This document shows, piece by piece, positions 6,369-13,116 of a stretch of DNA of 13,116 nucleotides. The notes below the pieces were generated by a model. The model had not been told where the DNA came from. It searched no databases and saw only the letters and a program-made list of their open reading frames with translations. Within the stretch, counting starts at the first letter, position 1. Each line of letters begins with the position of its first letter. The stretch comes from Chloroflexota bacterium (GTDB taxonomy: Bacteria > Chloroflexota > Limnocylindria > Limnocylindrales > CSP1-4): positions 1 to 13,116 of the forward strand of contig JAKAMV010000181.1 of assembly GCA_021812735.1 (NCBI GenBank), given 5' to 3'. The position numbers and the translations under genes were made by a program.

Positions 6369-7322
6369 CTATCCGAGCGCTGCCCCGACGAAGGCGTCCA
6401 GCCGCGAGGTCGCGGCCGCCAGGGGATCGGCCGTCGCGTCGACGACCGCCAGCGAGCGCTCGGCGCGGAACCACGTCGCCTGGCGCCTCGCGAACGCCAC
6501 ATTGCGCTGGGCGTCGAGGGAGATGGCCGCCTCGAGCGTGACGTCCCCGTCGAGGTACGCCCAGCTCTCCCGGTAGCCGATGGCGGTGAAGCAGGGCAGC
6601 GCGGGATCCCAGCGCTCGCGGAGGGACCGCGCCTCCTCGACGAGGCCGGCATCGAACTGCGCCCGCGCGCGGGCTGCGATGCGCCGGCGGTGCTCGACCG
6701 GCTCGACGTGGAGCTGCAGGCCCAGCAGCGGTGCCGGGTAGCCCACCGGCGCGGGCAGCGGGGCGTCGCCCTGGAGCGTGGCGATCTCGAGCGCCCGCAC
6801 GACGCGCCGCGGGTTGCGCAGGTCGGTGCGGCCGGCGAGCGCGGGCGCCAGACGGGACAGGCGCGCGGCGAGCGCCTCGAGGCCGTCGCCCGCGAGGTCC
6901 GCCTCGAGGCGCGCGCGGGCCGAGGCGTCCGACGGCAGCGCGTCGGTGTCGAGCCCCGCCGACACGGCGCGCAGCCAGAAGCCGGTGCCGCCGGCCAGGA
7001 TGCCCACGCCGCCCCGCCCGCCGAGCGACGCGAGCGCGGCGAGGGCGTGCGCGCGGAAGTCGGCCACCGAGTACGGCTGGTCGGGGTCGACGAGGTCGAG
7101 GCCGTGGTGGACGACGCGCCCGCGCTCCTCGGGCGTCGCCTTCGCCGTCCCGATGTCGAGCCCGCGGTACACCTGGCGCGAGTCGGCCGAGATCACCTCG
7201 GCGGGCACGCCGCGGCCGAGGAGCCGCTCCGCGAGCGCGACCGCGAGGCCCGTCTTGCCGGTGGCGGTCGCCCCGCCCAGGACGACGAGGGGCGCGAGGG
7301 GTCCCGGCCGGGTGGCGCTCAG
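6369..7322 (-). CDS. miaA: tRNA dimethylallyltransferase MiaA, CTG start
   Basis: MiaA transfers a dimethylallyl group to N6 of adenosine 37 in tRNAs reading UNN codons, giving i6A, the substrate of MiaB. The 317-aa product has the P-loop GGATATGKT (residues 16-24), the DSRQVYRGLDIGTAK motif (47-61), the HHGLDLVDPDQPYSVADF block, and GGTGFWLRAVSAGLD, all typical of the family. A late IGYRESWAYL matches the usual IGY(R/K)E region. No ATG, GTG or TTG exists in frame between the end of miaB and the P-loop. The only start that gives a normal N terminus is CTG at 7322, which overlaps the miaB stop as CTGA and has GGAGG 5 bases upstream. miaB and miaA are therefore translationally coupled. Function is secure. 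The CTG start is inferred. Confidence 0.95.
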   Translation of the reverse strand: MSATRPGPLAPLVVLGGATATGKTGLAVALAERLLGRGVPAEVISADSRQVYRGLDIGTAKATPEERGRVVHHGLDLVDPDQPYSVADFRAHALAALASLGGRGGVGILAGGTGFWLRAVSAGLDTDALPSDASARARLEADLAGDGLEALAARLSRLAPALAGRTDLRNPRRVVRALEIATLQGDAPLPAPVGYPAPLLGLQLHVEPVEHRRRIAARARAQFDAGLVEEARSLRERWDPALPCFTAIGYRESWAYLDGDVTLEAAISLDAQRNVAFARRQATWFRAERSLAVVDATADPLAAATSRLDAFVGAALG

Positions 7323-8974
7323 GCGAGCCTCCCGCGCAGGGCATAGGGCCCCGCGTGCTCGACGACGACCCTGACCAGCGTCCCGAGCCGCGCCGGCTCC
7401 CCGGCGAGGTGGACGAGCTTGTTCTCGCGCGACCGGCCGACCAGGTGGGCCAGGCCGTTCGGCAGGCCCCGGAAGGCGTCCCGGGCGCCGGAGGTCCCGG
7501 CGGCCTCGTCCTCGTCGTCGGGGTGGTCGTGCGCGCGCGGCGGCACGACGGCGTCCACCAGCACCTCGATCGTGCGCCCCAGCCAGGCTCGGTTGCGCTC
7601 GAGGCCGATCGCCTCCTGGACGGCGAGGAGCTCCACGAGCCGGCGGCGCTTCTCCGCGCCCGGGACGTCGTCGGCGAGGCGCGTGGCGGGGGTGCCCGGC
7701 CGCTCGCTGTACGCGGCCGCGAAGACTTGGTCGAAGCGGACGGCGCGGAGCAGCTCCAGCGTGGCGTCGAACTCGGCCCGGGTCTCGCCGCAGAACCCGA
7801 CGATGACGTCCGTCGAGAGCGCGATCCCGGGCACGGCCTCGCGGATGCGGTCCAGGCGCTCCCGGTAGTGCGCGATCGTGTACTGGCGGCCCATGCGGCG
7901 GAGCATCGCGTCGCTCCCCGACTGGACGGGCAGGTGGAGCGCCTCGCACACCGACGGGCAGTCGCGCATGGCAGCGACCAGGCGGTCGGAGAGGTCCCAG
8001 GGGTGCGAGGTCACGAAGCGCAGGCGCGGGAGCGCGGGCGCGCCGTCGCCGGCCCGGATGGCGTCGATGGCGCGGACCAGCTCCGCTAGGTCCGGGCGCG
8101 CCTCGCGGTCCTGGCGGCGGCCGACCGTGCGCTCGGTGCGGATGTGCGCGAAGCGCTCCTCGGCGGGCAGGTCGTGGCCGTAGGAGTTGACGTTCTGCCC
8201 GAGCAGGGTGACCTCGCGGTAGCCGGCGGCGGCGAGCTGGCGCGCCTCGCCGACCACCTCGTCGAACGGGCGGCTGCGCTCCGGGCCGCGGCTGAACGGC
8301 ACGATGCAATACGTGCACGTCTTGTCGCAGCCGTAGATGATCGGCAGCCAGGCGCTGATGGCAGACGCGCGGCTGACGGCGCCCTCGGCGATCGCGTCGG
8401 AGCGGGCCCGGACGAGGTGCGTCGCGTCGGAGACGAGGTCGACCTTCATGAGCGTCGTGGCGGCCGTGGCCGCGACTGCGCCCACCGGCGCCTGGGCGGA
8501 GGCAAGCCCCAGGCGGTCGATCAGCTCCGGCTCCTCGTCGGGCCGCAGGAACAGGTCCACCGCCGGGTAGCGGCGCGCGAGGCCGGCACGGTTCGACTCG
8601 CGCACGCTGCACCCCGTCAGGACCACGCGCAGCCCCGGGTTCGCCGCCTTGAGCCGGCGCAGCTGCCCCTGCCGGCCGATGACCTTCGCCTCTGCCGCCT
8701 CGCGGATCGCGCACGTGTTGATGACCACGAGGTCGGCCGCCTCCATGGACGGGGCCTCGGCACAGCCCGCGGCCAGCAGGCGCCCGGCCATCTCCTCGGA
8801 ATCGCTGCGGTTCATCTGGCAGCCGAGCGTCCACACGTAGAACGAGGGCAGCGCCCTGGGCTCCGGGCGGAACTCGGTCAGGCGGGCGTCCTCGGGATCA
8901 AGAGGCGGGCGCGGGCCGGATGGTCCCGCAACCGGCGGGGTGAACTCGAGGACGGGGAGCGGCCGGGGTGTCAT
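7319..8974 (-). CDS. miaB: tRNA-2-methylthio-N6-dimethylallyladenosine synthase MiaB
   Basis: MiaB is a radical-SAM methylthiotransferase that adds a methylthio group to C2 of i6A37 in tRNA. The N-terminal UPF0004 domain supplies three cysteines for the auxiliary 4Fe-4S cluster: C52 (LGCQMN), C88 (NTCAIRE) and C122 (LTGCSV). The radical-SAM triad is C216-x3-C220-x2-C223 (CDKTCTYC), followed by LLGQNVNSYG, SHPWDLS, HLPVQSGSD and STDVIVGFCGET blocks. A TRAM RNA-binding domain ends the protein. At 551 aa it is longer than usual (about 440-480), due to a proline-rich N-terminal lead of about 44 residues, a basic insertion near 268-295, and an acidic, histidine-containing insertion near 477-509 within TRAM. 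Its stop overlaps the miaA start. The ATG at 8974 shows no clear ribosome site. NTCAIRE and cluster pairing with miaA favour MiaB over RimO or MtaB. Confidence 0.95.
   Translation of the reverse strand: MTPRPLPVLEFTPPVAGPSGPRPPLDPEDARLTEFRPEPRALPSFYVWTLGCQMNRSDSEEMAGRLLAAGCAEAPSMEAADLVVINTCAIREAAEAKVIGRQGQLRRLKAANPGLRVVLTGCSVRESNRAGLARRYPAVDLFLRPDEEPELIDRLGLASAQAPVGAVAATAATTLMKVDLVSDATHLVRARSDAIAEGAVSRASAISAWLPIIYGCDKTCTYCIVPFSRGPERSRPFDEVVGEARQLAAAGYREVTLLGQNVNSYGHDLPAEERFAHIRTERTVGRRQDREARPDLAELVRAIDAIRAGDGAPALPRLRFVTSHPWDLSDRLVAAMRDCPSVCEALHLPVQSGSDAMLRRMGRQYTIAHYRERLDRIREAVPGIALSTDVIVGFCGETRAEFDATLELLRAVRFDQVFAAAYSERPGTPATRLADDVPGAEKRRRLVELLAVQEAIGLERNRAWLGRTIEVLVDAVVPPRAHDHPDDEDEAAGTSGARDAFRGLPNGLAHLVGRSRENKLVHLAGEPARLGTLVRVVVEHAGPYALRGRLA
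7328..7332 (-). promoter_or_regulatory. Shine-Dalgarno site that fixes the miaA start
   Basis: On the minus strand GGAGG lies inside the last codons of miaB, 5 bases before the CTG at 7322-7320. It supports initiation at that CTG rather than at any other codon, because no standard start codon lies within reach in the miaA frame. The only nearby ATG, at 7344, is in another frame. Confidence 0.6.
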
Positions 8975-9046
8975 GACGGCTGCATGGTAGCGAGTCCAGG
9001 CGGGCCAGCGGCGCGGAGAGCGGGTGGGGCCCGGTCGATGGCCGGT

Positions 9047-9964
9047 TCAGGCGCTCGGCAGCGGCCCCAGCGCCGCCATCACGCCCGCGACGAGCCAGCC
9101 GGGCATCACGAGCTCGGCGTGGGTCTGCGCGTAGGGCCCGTGGTCGCCGTGGTAGTCCGAGCCGCCGGTCTCGACGAGGCCGAGACGGCGCGCGGCCGCC
9201 GACATCGCTGTCCGCGTGGGCTCGTCGAAGGAGCGGTGGTGGGTCTCCAGGGCCGCGAGGCCCGCTCCCATGAGCTCCCGGACCAGGGGCTCCCGGGCGG
9301 GAGCCTCGGGGAAGTGCGCCAGCGAGGGCAGGCCGCCCGCCGACCGGATGGCGTGGATGGCGTCGACAGGACCCAGTCCGCCGCGCGGCACGTAGCCCGG
9401 GCAGCCGTGCCCGATCAGCCGCGAGAACGCGTCCTGCACGTCGGTCGCGCGGCCTGCGGCGACCAGCGCCCGCGCGACGGTGGGTCGGCCAAGGGCGTCG
9501 TCGGTCGAGAGGTCAAGCGCGGCCAGTTGGGCGTCGATCGCGAGGCCCAGCTCGCGCAGCCGGTCCACCATCGCGTGGAAGCGGGTCCGCCGCGCGTCGC
9601 GCTGGCCGGCGAGCGCCGCCTCGAAGGCCTCGTCGGCCGGGTCGACGCCGATGCCGAGGATGTGGAGCTCGCCCTCGGGCAGGTCGGCCGCGAAGCCGCC
9701 GGCGACGGAGTTGATCTCGACCGCGGGGATGAGCTGGAGGCCCGCGGGCAGCGGGGCGGCGTCGCGTGCCATCAGCTCCCGGTAGCCGGCGAGGTTGTCG
9801 TGGTCGGCGACGCCGAGGATCCGCACGCCGGCGGCCCAGGCCTGGCGCACGAGCTCGGCGGGCTCGAGGACGCCGTCCGACCGGGTCGTGTGGGTGTGGA
9901 AGTCGGCGACGGCGACGCCCGCTTCAGTGGGCGGCGTGCCGGGGCGCGCGTGCCGGACCGCCAC
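9047..9964 (-). CDS. PHP-domain metal-dependent phosphoesterase
   Basis: A 305-aa stand-alone PHP domain protein, resembling the YciV/TrpH group that hydrolyses 3',5'-nucleoside bisphosphates or trims short RNA 5' ends. Metal-site residues are visible as DFHTHTTRSDG (D21, H23, H25, D30), ADHDN (D54, H55, D56), AVEINS (E83), H101 in ELHILGIG, LAHF in the second half, and the closing GGSDYHG. The insert region between E83 and the second half, with RDARRTRFHAMVDRL, is typical of the YciV-like subgroup. The gene starts with GTG at 9964, only 3 bases after the stop of the ymdB-like gene, so the two are co-transcribed and probably translationally coupled. A 72-base gap follows before miaB, with no clear promoter. 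Substrate is inferred, not shown. Confidence 0.88.
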   Translation of the reverse strand: MAVRHARPGTPPTEAGVAVADFHTHTTRSDGVLEPAELVRQAWAAGVRILGVADHDNLAGYRELMARDAAPLPAGLQLIPAVEINSVAGGFAADLPEGELHILGIGVDPADEAFEAALAGQRDARRTRFHAMVDRLRELGLAIDAQLAALDLSTDDALGRPTVARALVAAGRATDVQDAFSRLIGHGCPGYVPRGGLGPVDAIHAIRSAGGLPSLAHFPEAPAREPLVRELMGAGLAALETHHRSFDEPTRTAMSAAARRLGLVETGGSDYHGDHGPYAQTHAELVMPGWLVAGVMAALGPLPSA

Positions 9965-9967
9965 GGG

Positions 9968-10831
9968 CTAGAGCTCGACGAGACGCTGGACGCGCTCGAT
10001 CTGGACGGCCTGCCCGGTGGCGGGGTCGATGTCGATCTGGCAGGCGTTGAACACCACGGGGCCGTCCCCCACCTCGAACCGCGTCGGCAGGGCGTTGATG
10101 AACCGCGGCAGGACGGTGGCCGGGTCGAAGCCGATGACGCTCCACAGCGGGCCGGTCATGCCGAGGTCCGACTGGTACGCGGTTCCCCGCGGCAGGATGC
10201 GCTCGTCCCCGGTCACGACGTGCGTGTGGGTGCCGACCACCGCTGACACGCGGCCGTCGAGATACAGCCCGAGCGCGTTCTTCTCGGAGGTGATCTCGCA
10301 GTGGAAGTCCACCAGGCGGATCGGCGGCAGCGGGTCCGCGGCCTCGTCGAGCAGGCGGTCAGCGTCGGTGAAGGGGTTGTCGATGGGCTGCATGTACGTG
10401 CGGCCCTGGAGGTTGACCACCACCAGCTCGTTCCCGTCGAGCGCGGTGTAGGCGCCCCAGCCGCGACCGGGCACGTCGTGGGTGCCGTAGTTGAGGGGGC
10501 GCAGGATCCGGTCGCTCTGGTCGAGCACCGGGTAGATCTCGCGCTTGTCCCAGATGTGGTTGCCGCTGGTGATGACGTCCACGCCGGCGTGGAGCAGGGC
10601 GTCGGCCGTCGACGCCGTGAGGCCCATGCCGCCGGCCAGGTTCTCGCCGTTGGCGGTGACGAAGTCGATGCCGCGCTCGTCGCGCAGCGCGCGCAGCAGC
10701 TGCTCGACGGCCTGGCGCCCGGGCTTGCCGATGACGTCGCCGATCATCAGCACGCGGCAGGCACCGGCCGGACGGGGCGCGTTGCCGTTGGGCGGGCTGC
10801 CGAGCCCGGCTCGCTCGCTGCGGGCCGCCAT
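9968..10831 (-). CDS. ymdB: YmdB/TIGR00282-family metallophosphoesterase
   Basis: A 287-aa calcineurin-like phosphoesterase of the YmdB family. In Bacillus subtilis YmdB hydrolyses 2',3'-cyclic nucleotides and influences biofilm versus motility choice; it is encoded next to rny. The two-metal site residues are present: D32 in MIGDVIGKPG, E63 and N64 in ANGENLAGG, N91 and H92 in GNHIWDKRE, H177 in DFHCEITSEK, and H202 and H204 in GTHTHV, followed by SDLGMTGP. Spacing matches the family apart from a short insertion between N91 and H177. About 24 extra polar residues precede the core, and the ATG at 10831 has an AGGAG only at an overlong 11-12 bases. A GTG at residue 27 is an alternative but would cut into the first strand. 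It is separated from rny by one opposite-strand gene. Confidence 0.93.
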   Translation of the reverse strand: MAARSERAGLGSPPNGNAPRPAGACRVLMIGDVIGKPGRQAVEQLLRALRDERGIDFVTANGENLAGGMGLTASTADALLHAGVDVITSGNHIWDKREIYPVLDQSDRILRPLNYGTHDVPGRGWGAYTALDGNELVVVNLQGRTYMQPIDNPFTDADRLLDEAADPLPPIRLVDFHCEITSEKNALGLYLDGRVSAVVGTHTHVVTGDERILPRGTAYQSDLGMTGPLWSVIGFDPATVLPRFINALPTRFEVGDGPVVFNACQIDIDPATGQAVQIERVQRLVEL

Positions 10832-10914
10832 GGTCGAACGCTGCTCCTGTACGATCGATGTGAGGGCGCCAGTCTACCGGTTCGGCTGGCGGGTCCTGCA
10901 CCGGAGGCCTTGGA

Positions 10915-11442
10915 TTGGGCACCGCTCGCCATCTCGGAGCGAGGCCGACGAGCGTCGGCTGGGTGACGACGATCGACGACGTGGCCGACACGAGCCACCT
11001 CACGGCCAGGTCGCTCCGGAGGTCCCTCACCGCGATCGGTGTGGCCGTCGGGCTCGCCGGCGCGGTCATGACGCTTCAGGGCGATCTCGGCCTGGGCGTC
11101 GAGTTCCTGCTGTTCGGCCTCGTCGTCTTCGTGCTGCTCTTCTTCCGCCCGCTCGAGCGGGTCGTCATCGGCCGCGGTGTCGCCTACCTCGTCGGACGGT
11201 CGTGCGAGGTCGAGGCGGGCGCGGACGGGCTGGCCTTCCGCCAGGCGAGTGCCATGGGCACCCTGGAGTGGAGCGCGTTGACCGGTGTCGTCGAGGACGC
11301 GCGAACGCTGGCGCTCACGTCCGGGCGGCGCACACGCTTCGCGATCCCCAAGCGCGCGTTCGACTCGCAGGACGGCGCCGCGGCCTTCGCGCAGATCCTG
11401 CGCGAGAGGATCGCCGAGGCGAACGCGACCCCGCGACGCTAG
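10915..11442 (+). CDS. Small membrane protein with YcxB-like C-terminal domain
   Basis: This 175-aa protein has two membrane-spanning segments (about residues 39-55 and 60-78, the second ending in VVFVLLFFRPLE) and a soluble C-terminal domain. That domain shows LEWSALTGVVED (117-128) and RFAIPKRAF (141-149), a pattern common to YcxB-like proteins, where a tryptophan-serine turn precedes a conserved IPKRAF strand and a final helix. Function of that family is unknown. The start taken is TTG at 10915 because GGAGG sits 7 bases upstream (10903-10907). A GTG at 10963 would give 159 residues but lacks a ribosome site. It is the only plus-strand gene within the minus-strand cluster, diverging from ymdB over 83 bases and ending 31 bases from the convergent end of rny, with no obvious terminator between them. 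Confidence 0.72.
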   Translation: MGTARHLGARPTSVGWVTTIDDVADTSHLTARSLRRSLTAIGVAVGLAGAVMTLQGDLGLGVEFLLFGLVVFVLLFFRPLERVVIGRGVAYLVGRSCEVEAGADGLAFRQASAMGTLEWSALTGVVEDARTLALTSGRRTRFAIPKRAFDSQDGAAAFAQILRERIAEANATPRR

Positions 11443-11473
11443 TCCGCGGCCGCTGCGCGCGCTCCGCCCTCCC

Positions 11474-13003
11474 CTACTTCGCGTACTCCGTGGCGCGCGT
11501 CTCGCGGATCACCGTGACCTTGATCTGGCCCGGGTACGTGAGGCTGTCCTCGATCTTCTTGACGATGTCGCGGGCGAGGCGGCCGGCGGACAGGTCGTCG
11601 ATCTCGTCGGGGCGGACGAGGATTCGGACCTCGCGGCCCGCCTGGACCGCGAACGAGCGCTCGACGCCCTCGAAGCTCTCGGCGATCGCCTGGAGGTCCT
11701 CGAGGCGCTTGACGTACGTCTCCATCGTCTCGCCCCGGGCGCCAGGCCGGGATGCGCTGATCGCGTCGGCGACCTGGACGATGGGCGCCTCGATGCAGGC
11801 GTACTCCACCTCCTGGTGGTGGGCCGCGATGGCGTTGACCACCTTGAACGGCAGGTTGTGCCGCTGGGCGATGTTGGCGCCGATGCCGGCATGCGGCCCC
11901 TCGACCTCGTGGTCCACGGCCTTGCCGATGTCGTGCAGCAGGCCGCCGATCTTGGCCGCCTGGACGTCGGCGCCCAGCTCGGCGGCGATGAGCGCGGCCA
12001 GATGGCTCGTCTCCACGACGTGGTTCAGCACGTTCTGGCCGTACGAGGTGCGGTACTTGAGCCGGCCGATGAGCTTCACCAGCTCGGGCGGGAGGCCGGG
12101 GACGCTGGCGTCGTAGACGGCCTGTTCTCCTGCCTGGCGGATGACGAGGTCGACCTCGGCGCGGGCCTTGTTGACCACCTCCTCGATGCGCCCGGGGTGG
12201 ATCCGGCCGTCGGCGATGAGCTTGGTCAGCGCCAGGCGGGCGACCTCGCGGCGGACCGGGTCGAAGCCGGACAGGACGACGGTCTCGGGCGTGTCGTCGA
12301 TGATCAGGTCGACGCCCGTGGCCTGCTCCAGGGCGCGGATGTTCCGGCCCTCGCGGCCGATGATGCGGCCCTTCATCTCGTCGCTGGGGAGGTGCACCAT
12401 CGTGACGGTGTGCTCGGCGGTGTGGTCGGCGGCGACGCGCTGCATCGCGGTCACGATGACCTCGCGGGCCCGATCCTCCGCCTCGTCGCGCGCCCGGCGC
12501 TCGATGGCGCGGGCGAGCTTGACCGCGTCGTGCTCGGCCTCCTCGCGGATCGCGTCGAGGAGCATCGTCTTGGCGTCCTCGGCCGACAGGCTGGAGACCC
12601 GCTCGAGGGCCTCGATGCGCTCCTGGTTCAGCCGCCCGAGCTCGTCGCGCTGGTGCTCGACGTCGCGCTCGCGATCGCTGATCTTGCGGGCCTTCTCCTC
12701 GAGCATGTCGGCCCGCTGGTCCAGCTGCTCGTCGCGGGCGAGGAGCCGGCGCTCGAGGCCCTGGAGCTCGGCCCGCTTCGCGCGCGCCTCCTCCTCGGCC
12801 TCCCGCTGCAGCCGCAGCTTGTCGTCCTTGGCCTCGAGGATCATGTCCTTCTGCTGCGCGCGGGCCTCGGCCACGATGCGCGCCGCCTTGTCCTGCGCGG
12901 ACTTGACCGTCTGGCTGGACCAGATTCCGCGTACGACGAACCCCACGCCGACGCCGACCACGCCAGCGATCACCGCCGTCGCGGCGATCCCAACCCATTC
13001 CAT
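11474..13003 (-). CDS. rny: Ribonuclease Y
   Basis: RNase Y is the membrane-anchored endoribonuclease that starts mRNA turnover in bacteria lacking or supplementing RNase E. The 509-aa product has the canonical layout: one N-terminal membrane helix (residues 3-24), a long charged coiled coil (about 30-190), a KH RNA-binding domain with [10 protein letters not shown] (212-221), and an HD metal-dependent domain with HVVETSHLA (328-336) and [12 protein letters not shown] (355-366, catalytic H357-D358). The C-terminal segment ends ATEYAK as is usual. I start it at ATG 13003, with GGAGG (13012-13016) 8 bases upstream and the membrane helix immediately after. The open frame extends to 13108 but those 35 residues lack any family character. 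The neighbouring ymdB-like gene recalls the rny-ymdB pair of Bacillus. Confidence 0.97.
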   Translation of the reverse strand: MEWVGIAATAVIAGVVGVGVGFVVRGIWSSQTVKSAQDKAARIVAEARAQQKDMILEAKDDKLRLQREAEEEARAKRAELQGLERRLLARDEQLDQRADMLEEKARKISDRERDVEHQRDELGRLNQERIEALERVSSLSAEDAKTMLLDAIREEAEHDAVKLARAIERRARDEAEDRAREVIVTAMQRVAADHTAEHTVTMVHLPSDEMKGRIIGREGRNIRALEQATGVDLIIDDTPETVVLSGFDPVRREVARLALTKLIADGRIHPGRIEEVVNKARAEVDLVIRQAGEQAVYDASVPGLPPELVKLIGRLKYRTSYGQNVLNHVVETSHLAALIAAELGADVQAAKIGGLLHDIGKAVDHEVEGPHAGIGANIAQRHNLPFKVVNAIAAHHQEVEYACIEAPIVQVADAISASRPGARGETMETYVKRLEDLQAIAESFEGVERSFAVQAGREVRILVRPDEIDDLSAGRLARDIVKKIEDSLTYPGQIKVTVIRETRATEYAK

Positions 13004-13116
13004 ATTCGGATCCTCCCCCGCGGCCGGGTGAATGGGCCGTGGGCGTTTGACGAGTCGATCGGGCCCGGAGCGCCGACCTTTCGCGTTGGGCACGGGGCCG
13101 GGAGCCACTCGGCTCG
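13004..13116 (-). other. Upstream region of rny
   Basis: The 113 bases before rny hold its ribosome site and presumably a leader. I find no convincing -35/-10 pair on the minus strand. A small hairpin, GAGCC-ACTC-GGCTC at 13102-13115, lies at the window edge and could be the end of an upstream gene's terminator, but without the adjoining sequence this cannot be judged. Confidence 0.3.

Noticed and set aside
4907..6652. Long open frame extending hflX upstream to 6652
   Set aside because: The extra residues overlap miaA, are low-complexity Arg/Ser/Pro-rich and do not belong to the HflX family. The ATG at 6223 gives the normal N terminus.
6369..8834. 821-codon open frame joining MiaA to a long upstream stretch
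   Set aside because: The upstream part is a shadow of miaB in another frame with Arg/Pro/Gly-rich composition. A miaB-miaA fusion would need this shadow frame to be coding.
8144..10246. 700-codon plus-strand open frame
   Set aside because: It is antisense to miaB, the PHP gene and ymdB, all of which have clear family motifs. High GC content produces long antisense frames.
12141..13031. 296-codon plus-strand open frame opposite rny
   Set aside because: Ser/Arg-rich shadow of the RNase Y coiled-coil and KH region.
1..13116. CRISPR array, tRNA, rRNA, transposase or phage genes
   Set aside because: No regularly spaced repeats, no recognised structural RNA sequence and no transposase or phage structural motifs were seen on either strand. 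The recombinase-like tail of VapC has no catalytic domain and is not an integrase.

Overview
The window is very GC-rich, almost every third codon position is G or C, and GTG, TTG and even CTG start codons are used. A conserved RNA-metabolism and tRNA-modification cluster (RNase Y, YmdB-like phosphodiesterase, PHP phosphoesterase, MiaB, MiaA, HflX) covers most of the right two thirds. This content, the cysteine-rich CWC protein and the actinobacterial-looking flavin oxidoreductase suggest a high-GC terrestrial bacterium. I favour Chloroflexota (Limnocylindria-like) over Actinomycetota, but this rests on general resemblance only and is moderate at best.

Left part (1-3440) looks like accessory gene space. 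It holds an LLM-class flavin-dependent oxidoreductase, a small cupin, and a VapBC-type toxin-antitoxin pair with its own promoter and an operator-like palindrome. The VapC toxin carries a long C-terminal extension made of two related helical repeats. A CWC cysteine-rich protein follows on the minus strand, then a short plus-strand gene that appears frameshifted.

Middle part (3441-7322, minus strand) holds, in transcription order, miaA, hflX, an uncharacterised 197-aa protein whose GTG start overlaps the hflX stop codon, and a CPBP-family membrane protease. miaA has no ATG, GTG or TTG start that keeps its P-loop. A CTG overlapping the miaB stop, with a full Shine-Dalgarno sequence in front, is the only sensible start.

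Right part (7319-13003, minus strand) holds, in transcription order, rny, a ymdB-like gene, a PHP-domain gene 3 bases after it, and miaB. One plus-strand gene for a small membrane protein (YcxB-like) sits between rny and ymdB, converging on rny and diverging from ymdB.

Together the minus-strand genes form a functional neighbourhood. RNase Y starts mRNA decay at the membrane, YmdB and the PHP enzyme plausibly act on nucleotide products of decay, MiaA and MiaB make the ms2i6A37 modification of tRNA, and HflX acts on stalled ribosomes. I see no CRISPR array, tRNA, rRNA, insertion sequence, phage module or complete defence system. The most unusual items are the VapC fusion, the CTG start of miaA and the two-lobed protein coupled to hflX.
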